Assembly (NCBI GenBank): GCA_022732885.1 | Contig: JAIJTS010000015.1 | Location: 1-37,181, forward strand | DNA length: 37,181 bases | Reading direction: 5' to 3' | From: Atopobium sp. | GTDB lineage: Bacteria > Actinomycetota > Coriobacteriia > Coriobacteriales > Atopobiaceae | Part shown: positions 32,634 to 37,181 of the stretch, piece by piece | Numbering within the stretch: the first letter of the stretch is position 1 | Layout of the letters: every line of letters starts with the position of its first letter | The notes under the pieces: model-generated | What the model saw: only the letters and a program-made list of their open reading frames with translations | Database searches by the model: none | Told to the model about the DNA's origin: nothing | Position numbers and translations under genes: made by a program

Positions 32634-33245
32634 CTACTGGTCTGCATTGTCTGTATTATTTCTTCTTCTCACAAAGAAAACCACGGCTGCTACGCAGAGA
32701 ATTAACCCCAATACTGCGGGCTTTACAATTGATAGAGCATCTTCTCCACTAAAGACAAGACTATGAATTACTTTTAGTACTGCACCAGCAGCAATTACCG
32801 CCAAAAGCCATTTCCATTTTCTGTTCCATGTTGTAAAAATCAAGAATATAAAGAACAGAATGATTGTGACAAGAGCAACAATTTTATCTGGAGACCAACC
32901 GCTTGTAAGATACGTTTTCTCAAAACTCAAAAAACCGTCTACGCTTTTATCCACTACTGCTGGTTCTGGAAACCAGAACATACTTGTAAACAAACAAAAT
33001 ATTGATGCAAAAGTAATGGTGTATGACCTCTTGAACGCACCAAGTGCTATTGGAATAATAAAAAGAGGTCGGATATATCAGCTTAACGTATTGTGATGAT
33101 GGGTAAATGCCCACTCAAAGAACATGCTATTAGTAAAGAAGACTGTAATAATGGCTACAGTTAAAACGGCAAAAACAACTCCACCAATTACGTCGATTTG
33201 TTTCAACTTTTGATGTTTATCAGTATGAACTGAAACAATACCCAT
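32634..33245 (-). pseudogene. Small multi-pass membrane protein split by an in-frame TGA
   Basis: From the ATG at 33245 a frame runs 55 codons, meets TGA at 33078-33080, and then continues in the same frame to a TAG at 32634, about 203 codons in all. Both parts look like one protein: a first transmembrane helix (VVFAVLTVAIITVFF), a loop with THHHNTLS, the TGA, then YIRPLFIIPIALGAF, TSMFWFPEP and three more hydrophobic helices. The sequence after the stop is otherwise undamaged. Reading TGA as Trp would give LSWYIRP, which I think is the usual residue in relatives, so a recent TGG-to-TGA nonsense change is the simplest view. The C-terminal part (up to 32993) could restart at a TTG or ATG. Function unknown. 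Confidence 0.65.
33025..33070 (-). other. Stem-loop directly 3' of the in-frame TGA
   Basis: On the minus strand, seven bases after the TGA, GACCTCTT (33070-33063) pairs perfectly with AAGAGGTC (33032-33025), and within the loop CCAA pairs with TTGG around a TAGCAC apex about 29-34 nt from the TGA. The position resembles a bacterial SECIS element, but the apical loop lacks the usual early G. It may be coincidental. Confidence 0.35.
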
Positions 33246-33330
33246 TTAACACAACGCTTTCTACTTAGCCATCTCTTTACTAATGTATGTCTGCATATCA
33301 ATAAAATATTTTTTCTATTAAAAACAAAAA

Positions 33331-33370
33331 CTGCCGAGAAACACCTACAAACAATGGTGCTTCTCGGCAG
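33331..33370 (-). terminator. Intrinsic terminator after the tandem-Mop gene
   Basis: CTGCCGAGAAACACC at 33331-33345 and GGTGCTTCTCGGCAG at 33356-33370 form a 15-bp stem on the minus strand with one G-U pair. It is followed by TTTTTGTTTTT. The right arm contains a CTTCTCG 7-mer that is over-represented in the window. It lies 21 nt after the stop. Confidence 0.9.
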
Positions 33371-33391
33371 ATAAAAAAGTTTTACAAAATA

Positions 33392-33817
33392 CTACTCAAC
33401 ACCGACCATTACATCAGTTGCCTTGATAATTGCAAGTGCAGGTTCCCCTACCTTAAGGCCAAGAGATTCTATTGCTTCGTTGGTAATAGAACCAGAAACA
33501 ACATTACCGTCAGCCATCTTAAGGGAAACGTGACCGTTTACTGCGCCCTCAGTTACCTTAACAATAGTTCCCGCAAGCTGGTTACGTGCGGAAATGTTAG
33601 TAATACAATCAGTTCCAGAAGCAAACATAACATTTGTTGCTTTAACGATAGCGTATGCAGTCTTACCCTCGGTCAGATCGAGCTCTTTAATGGACTCAAG
33701 AGTAATATCAGCCTTAACTGTCTCATCACCAAGTGAAATAACGACAACACCATTAACGGCACCCTCAACAACCTTAGTAATAGTTCCCTTAAGTTGATTA
33801 CGTGCAGAAATACGCAT
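33392..33817 (-). CDS. mop: Tandem Mop (molbindin) molybdate-binding protein
   Basis: 141 residues made of two near-identical Mop/TOBE repeats, residues 1-68 and 72-141, each starting ISARNQL(K/A)GTI and containing EGAVNG and the AYAIVKATNVM / ALAIIKATDVM strand. Di-Mop proteins (molbindins) assemble into oligomers that store or buffer molybdate or tungstate in the cytoplasm. The internal duplication is also visible in the DNA. It is the last gene of the leftward FecCD-type transporter set (gap 69 nt), which argues that the transporter carries an oxyanion of Mo or W. Confidence 0.92.
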   Translation of the reverse strand: MRISARNQLKGTITKVVEGAVNGVVVISLGDETVKADITLESIKELDLTEGKTAYAIVKATNVMFASGTDCITNISARNQLAGTIVKVTEGAVNGHVSLKMADGNVVSGSITNEAIESLGLKVGEPALAIIKATDVMVGVE

Positions 33818-33886
33818 ACTAAATACATCCTTCTATCTCTTATAGAACAATACGAGCTAGATTACTATACCCAAGGCTCATCGACC

Positions 33887-35014
33887 TTACTCAGGATTCT
33901 TTGCAGCAAGAATAAGGTCAATCTCATTCTCGGTAAGTTCGTAATTTAGATAGGTCTTATAGAAATCTTTCATCTTGGTACGAATGTCAAGATCGGTGAA
34001 GACGTCTGGATGTAATAATGCGGAGACCCACTGAATCTGCAGCAACTCTTCAACACCGTAACGATCCCAACCAAAGACACCCTTAGGGTTAACGTATACT
34101 TTCTTATTCTTAACAGCAGAAATTGATGCCCATGCAGGATCTGACAAAATCTGATCTACCTCATCAGCTTTACCAGTAATGATAACATCAGGATTCCAGA
34201 CAATAATCTGCTCAAGTGAGAACTTCTGTTGCGCATTGCCCTTAGTACTTTCAGCAACAGCATTTTTACCGCCGGCAGTGTTAATCCATGTATCAATAAT
34301 GGTATCTTTTCCATCAAGTACAAAGGTATACACGGAATTACCATGCATAACACTTGGACGGTCACTGTCGCTAATCTTGTCGGTCTTCTCCTTAACAGAT
34401 GCAACAGTGGAAGAAAGCTCATCGTTATACTTCTTTGCAATGTCAACGGCTTTTCCACCATAGACCTGACCGGTCAGTTCAATGGATTTCTGCATAGTCT
34501 CATAGGTGCTAAAAGTGCAATTTACCAGAGGAATACCAAGTTCCTTGGCCTTATCGCGAAGGTCTTCCTTGGAGTCAAAAATAACCTGTGGCTCAAGCTT
34601 TGCAAGCTCCTCAAAGTTGAAGTCCTTGCCAAAGGTAACAGTTGCCTTCTCCATATTTGGACAAACCTTATACATCCACGGGAAACTCTTCTTGTCACAG
34701 TGTGTTGCAACAAGTCCTTCAGCCCCAGTAAGCATAATAGTAATCTCGTTGTGAGCAAACCAGCCGTCAGCATACTTGGTGGGATTTACCGGTACCTCAA
34801 CTTCAGTACCATTCATATCCGTAACTTTTTGTGTGCTTGGTTGCTTGGACTCTTCTTTCTTGTTGGAATCATCAGTTTTGTTACCGTTACATGCAGCAAG
34901 CACAGTTCCTGCGAGACCAAGTATGCCTGTCGCACCTGCATACTTAAGGAAATCACGTCTACTTACTGACGAGAAGTTCGTGCGCTCACTTGTCTCTGTG
35001 TTTTTGGATTCCAT
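33887..35014 (-). CDS. ABC transporter substrate-binding lipoprotein (FhuD/TroA-like fold)
   Basis: About 375 residues from the ATG at 35014 (AAAGGAAT upstream); a GTG 15 nt earlier is in frame. The N-terminus has a twin-arginine signal (SRRDFLKYAG) and a lipobox ending VLAAC. The mature part matches class III binding proteins of FecCD-type importers (TDMNGTEVEVPVNPTK, the LAKLEPQVIFDSKEDL core, AWASISAVKNKKVYV). Relatives bind siderophores, haem, cobalamin or, in MolA-like members, molybdate/tungstate. The neighbouring tandem-Mop protein favours the last. Ligand not proven. Confidence 0.88.
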   Translation of the reverse strand: MESKNTETSERTNFSSVSRRDFLKYAGATGILGLAGTVLAACNGNKTDDSNKKEESKQPSTQKVTDMNGTEVEVPVNPTKYADGWFAHNEITIMLTGAEGLVATHCDKKSFPWMYKVCPNMEKATVTFGKDFNFEELAKLEPQVIFDSKEDLRDKAKELGIPLVNCTFSTYETMQKSIELTGQVYGGKAVDIAKKYNDELSSTVASVKEKTDKISDSDRPSVMHGNSVYTFVLDGKDTIIDTWINTAGGKNAVAESTKGNAQQKFSLEQIIVWNPDVIITGKADEVDQILSDPAWASISAVKNKKVYVNPKGVFGWDRYGVEELLQIQWVSALLHPDVFTDLDIRTKMKDFYKTYLNYELTENEIDLILAAKNPE

Positions 35015-35083
35015 ACTGATTCCTTTCACTTAACCCAACTTTTCTGTCCGCCTAAATGCGCACGTGCGCTATACTACGCTGAC

Positions 35084-35884
35084 CTATTCTGCCAGCGATG
35101 GGACACATGTTTTGATTGTCGCTCCCGTTTCGTCTTGTGCCTCTACAACACAGACGTCAATGCCATATGCAGCTTCAAGATTCTTTTGAGTTACAACATC
35201 TTCAACGGCTCCTGATTTCACTTCTTTTTCACAAGAAAGTAATACAGCTTTTGTTCCCACCAAAAAGGCATGATCAGGATTATGCGTTGTCATAATGATG
35301 CCGCGTCCGTCTTCTGCCAGTGCTTTTATACGGCGCAATACATGTACCTGATTACCAAAGTCAAGCGCCGCAGTTGGCTCATCCAAAATAAGCAAAGACG
35401 TATCTTGCATAAGAGCACGGGCGATAAGCACCATCTGTGCCTCACCACCCGATAACTCGGTGTATATACGATCACGCAAATGCATAATCTCAAGCTCTTT
35501 AAGCACACGATCAGCCATTTTATAATCAGCTTTTGTGGGAGAAGCAAACACACCAAGGTGAGGAGCCCTGCCTGTCAACACTACATCGAGTACAGAAAAT
35601 GAAAACGGAGGAATATGCGTCTGAGGAACATATGCCAAAAGCTTTGCCTGTTCACGACGGTTTAATTCCGCTCGATTATGGCCACCAACCTCAACACGGC
35701 CTCCTATGAGCGGTAAAAACCCAAGAAGTGCCTTAAACAATGTGGTCTTTCCTACGCCATTTGGTCCAAGAAGACAGGTAATATCACCTGCAGAAACATC
35801 CAAATTAACATCTTTAAGTATGAGCCTACCACTGTAGCCACACGCAATATTAGTCGCTTGAAGTAAAACGTTCTTCTCGCTCAT
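35084..35884 (-). CDS. ABC transporter ATP-binding protein (FecE/BtuD/MolC-like)
   Basis: About 267 residues from the ATG at 35884, which has AAAGGGGG upstream and gives MSEKNVLLQATNIACGYSG. The open frame reaches further up into the permease gene, but that part is not homologous. Walker A GPNGVGKTT, Q-loop YVPQTHIPPF, signature LSGGEAQMV, Walker B LLILDEPTAALD and switch His in MTTHNPDHA are all present. It pairs with the FecCD permease directly upstream (5-nt gap). Confidence 0.9.
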   Translation of the reverse strand: MSEKNVLLQATNIACGYSGRLILKDVNLDVSAGDITCLLGPNGVGKTTLFKALLGFLPLIGGRVEVGGHNRAELNRREQAKLLAYVPQTHIPPFSFSVLDVVLTGRAPHLGVFASPTKADYKMADRVLKELEIMHLRDRIYTELSGGEAQMVLIARALMQDTSLLILDEPTAALDFGNQVHVLRRIKALAEDGRGIIMTTHNPDHAFLVGTKAVLLSCEKEVKSGAVEDVVTQKNLEAAYGIDVCVVEAQDETGATIKTCVPSLAE

Positions 35885-35889
35885 GAACG

Positions 35890-36945
35890 CTACCCCCTTT
35901 GCGTGCGAAGCAGAATAGCAAAGAAGAATGGAGCGCCAATGATTGAAGTCAGAATACCCAGAGGAATTTCTGACGCCAAAAGTGTTCGACAAGCCATGTC
36001 AACCAAAATCATGAACGATGCGCCAACCACCAGCGACATAGGCAATACCACGCGGTTATCAGGACCAAACAAAAAACGCACAAGGTGTGGAATGATAAGA
36101 CCCACCCATCCAATTACACCTGCAATAGATACAACCGCTGAAGTTAGAAGCGTGGCGCAAAATATATAGATACCACGCATTAGACTGACATTGATTCCAA
36201 GAGACTCTGCCTCTGCATCTCCAAAAGAAAGAATATTAAGTCTCCAACGCAATACTAAAATTGGAATGATACCCACAATAAAAGGAATCATGTAAATTGC
36301 AAGGTCTCCCCAGGTAACTTTTGCAATACTACCCATTAGCCAATAGGTAATTTCTGGCAACTTGGATAGAGGGTCAGCGGTGTATTTAATGACAGACACA
36401 AAGGCCTGAAAGAGCGTCCCTACAATAAGGCCACAAAGGACAAGTAGCAGTGTTTGATTTGACCCTCGACCAATCCGTCGTGCGCTGAAATAAGTTAGCA
36501 TAACAGCAATAAAGCCCATAGCAAATGCACACAACTGCACCACTCTATTTGAACCGTTAAATAGAAGTGCCAGTGCTGCTCCAAAAGAAGCGCCCGCACT
36601 TGCGCCTAGAATATCAGGAGAAACCATAGGGTTTTTGAAAAGTCCCTGATAAGACGCTCCAGAAATAGAAAGAGCAGACCCTATCAAAAGAGCGGCAATT
36701 ACACGAGGAAGTCTGATATCAATTACAACGTTTGTAGTAGCCTGAGACCATGAGCCCGCAGTTCCAAAAAAGTGATGTGAAAAAATTCCTGCTACATCTG
36801 CTGGCGTAATACTCATGCGTCCAACCGATAAGCCTAAAATAAACAGAGCACACAAAATTGCTATGCATACAATGCTCGAAATAACATTTCGAGCATGATA
36901 AACTTCATAGCCACGCTTCTGATGCACATCATCTGTGGCAGTCAT
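35890..36945 (-). CDS. FecCD/BtuC-family ABC transporter permease
   Basis: 351 residues with about ten membrane helices, matching the FecCD family. Motifs include RLPRVIAALLIGSALSISG followed by GASYQGLFKNPMVSPDILG, and the late GVIGWVGLIIPHLVRF coupling segment. Length is standard (about 330-350). Shine-Dalgarno TAGGAG precedes the ATG. It is the first gene of the permease-ATPase-binding protein-Mop set; only one permease gene is present, so a homodimer is expected. Confidence 0.92.
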   Translation of the reverse strand: MTATDDVHQKRGYEVYHARNVISSIVCIAILCALFILGLSVGRMSITPADVAGIFSHHFFGTAGSWSQATTNVVIDIRLPRVIAALLIGSALSISGASYQGLFKNPMVSPDILGASAGASFGAALALLFNGSNRVVQLCAFAMGFIAVMLTYFSARRIGRGSNQTLLLVLCGLIVGTLFQAFVSVIKYTADPLSKLPEITYWLMGSIAKVTWGDLAIYMIPFIVGIIPILVLRWRLNILSFGDAEAESLGINVSLMRGIYIFCATLLTSAVVSIAGVIGWVGLIIPHLVRFLFGPDNRVVLPMSLVVGASFMILVDMACRTLLASEIPLGILTSIIGAPFFFAILLRTQRG

Positions 36946-37096
36946 GAGCTAGCTCCTATTTGCCGTACCTATCCTCTTGGCCATAACGCTTAGCCTTATT
37001 GTTATTTTATCCTAAACAAACAAAAAGTGTTGGAGACCTTAAAAAGAGTTAGTATTTTCATAACAGCATGTAATGATGCATTGGAATGGAGAGAGA
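36946..37096. promoter_or_regulatory. Divergent promoter region at the right end
   Basis: 151 nt between the leftward FecCD permease and a rightward gene. A minus-strand TTTAGGATAAAAT (37003-37015 region) is a possible -10 area. The right-hand gene has GGAGAG just before its ATG. Nothing else was recognised. Confidence 0.35.
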
Positions 37097-37181
37097 ATGG
37101 GAAACTTCCTGCTCGAAGAAACTGCAGCCAAGGTAAAAGATATACTTGGCGATAAAATCAACGACCTTTCCATTGAACGCG
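37097..37181 (+). CDS. Start of a probable DUF4213/DUF364 protein (partial)
   Basis: The ATG at 37097 has GGAGAG three to four bases upstream and opens a frame that runs off the window after 28 codons: MGNFLLEETAAKVKD, then ILGDKINDLSIER. This pattern (a helix ending in a short strand before an expected VVIG) resembles the N-terminus of DUF4213-DUF364 proteins, which are often beside FecCD-type metal transporters and are suspected to bind heavy metals. With so little sequence this is a weak call. Confidence 0.4.
   Translation, partial: MGNFLLEETAAKVKDILGDKINDLSIER

Noticed and set aside
35885..35992. N-terminal extension of the ABC ATPase into the FecCD permease gene
   Set aside because: The ATG at 35884 has a strong Shine-Dalgarno and gives the standard ATPase start; the extra residues are an out-of-frame reading of the permease.
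19484..37015. TTAGGAT repeated in intergenic regions (19484, 19542, 28861, 37009)
   Set aside because: A 7-mer of this AT content is expected several times in 37 kb by chance, and the copies have no common position relative to gene starts.
1..37181. CRISPR arrays, tRNA/rRNA genes, insertion sequences or phage genes
   Set aside because: No regularly spaced repeats, cloverleaf-like segments, transposases or integrases were found on reading both strands.

Overview
This window reads as one block of a host-associated anaerobe's chromosome, dedicated to molybdenum, selenium and purine breakdown. The AT-leaning composition (roughly 43-45% GC by eye), the frequent GTG/TTG starts and the general look of the proteins suggest a member of the Coriobacteriia, possibly an Atopobium/Lancefieldella/Olsenella relative. 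That assignment is a judgement from protein style; no marker gene is present.

Layout from left to right. (1) 1-256 is the tail of an unidentified rightward gene, closed by a perfect bidirectional hairpin. (2) 325-11592 is a leftward run of fourteen closely spaced genes. In transcription order these are yedF, a class V cysteine desulfurase, a DUF3343 Se/S-carrier-like protein, yqeB, selD, xdhC, modA, modB, modC, moaA, moaC, a MOSC protein, a MoeA-like protein and mog. (3) yqeC (11692-12396) is divergent from this run, and a PASTA-like membrane protein converges on it. (4) 13208-20934 is a leftward set for purine catabolism: ygeX, ygeY, ygeW, arcC, mocA, a hydantoinase and ridA. (5) 21135-28569 holds the redox genes: ssnA, ygfK and a fused selenium-dependent xanthine dehydrogenase. 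(6) 28921-29568 is a YheO-type regulator, followed by an NCS2 nucleobase permease and a divergent M20 hydrolase. (7) 32634-33245 is a membrane protein split by an in-frame UGA. (8) 33392-36945 is a tandem-Mop molybdate-binding protein with a FecCD-type ABC importer. (9) The window ends at the start of a probable DUF4213/DUF364 gene.

How the parts fit together (inference from known families). Two ABC systems would import molybdate or a related metal. MoaA, MoaC, Mog, the MoeA-like protein and MocA would build the cytosine-dinucleotide form of the cofactor. SelD, YedF, the desulfurase, DUF3343, YqeB, YqeC and XdhC would supply labile selenium and mature the hydroxylase. The XDH hydroxylates or reduces purines together with YgfK. 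SsnA, the hydantoinase, YgeY, YgeX, YgeW, ArcC and RidA would take the opened ring to diaminopropionate, pyruvate, ammonia and carbamoyl phosphate, with ATP made by ArcC. MoaD and MoaE (MPT synthase) are not in the window.

Less expected signals are: a strong excess of the 7-mer CGAGAAG/CTTCTCG, including paired copies inside hairpins, which resembles DNA-uptake-type repeats; the UGA-split membrane gene with a stem-loop just 3' of the UGA; stacked palindromes between ssnA and ygfK; a structured leader before ssnA; and several operator-like dyads. I saw no tRNA, rRNA, CRISPR array, insertion sequence or prophage gene.
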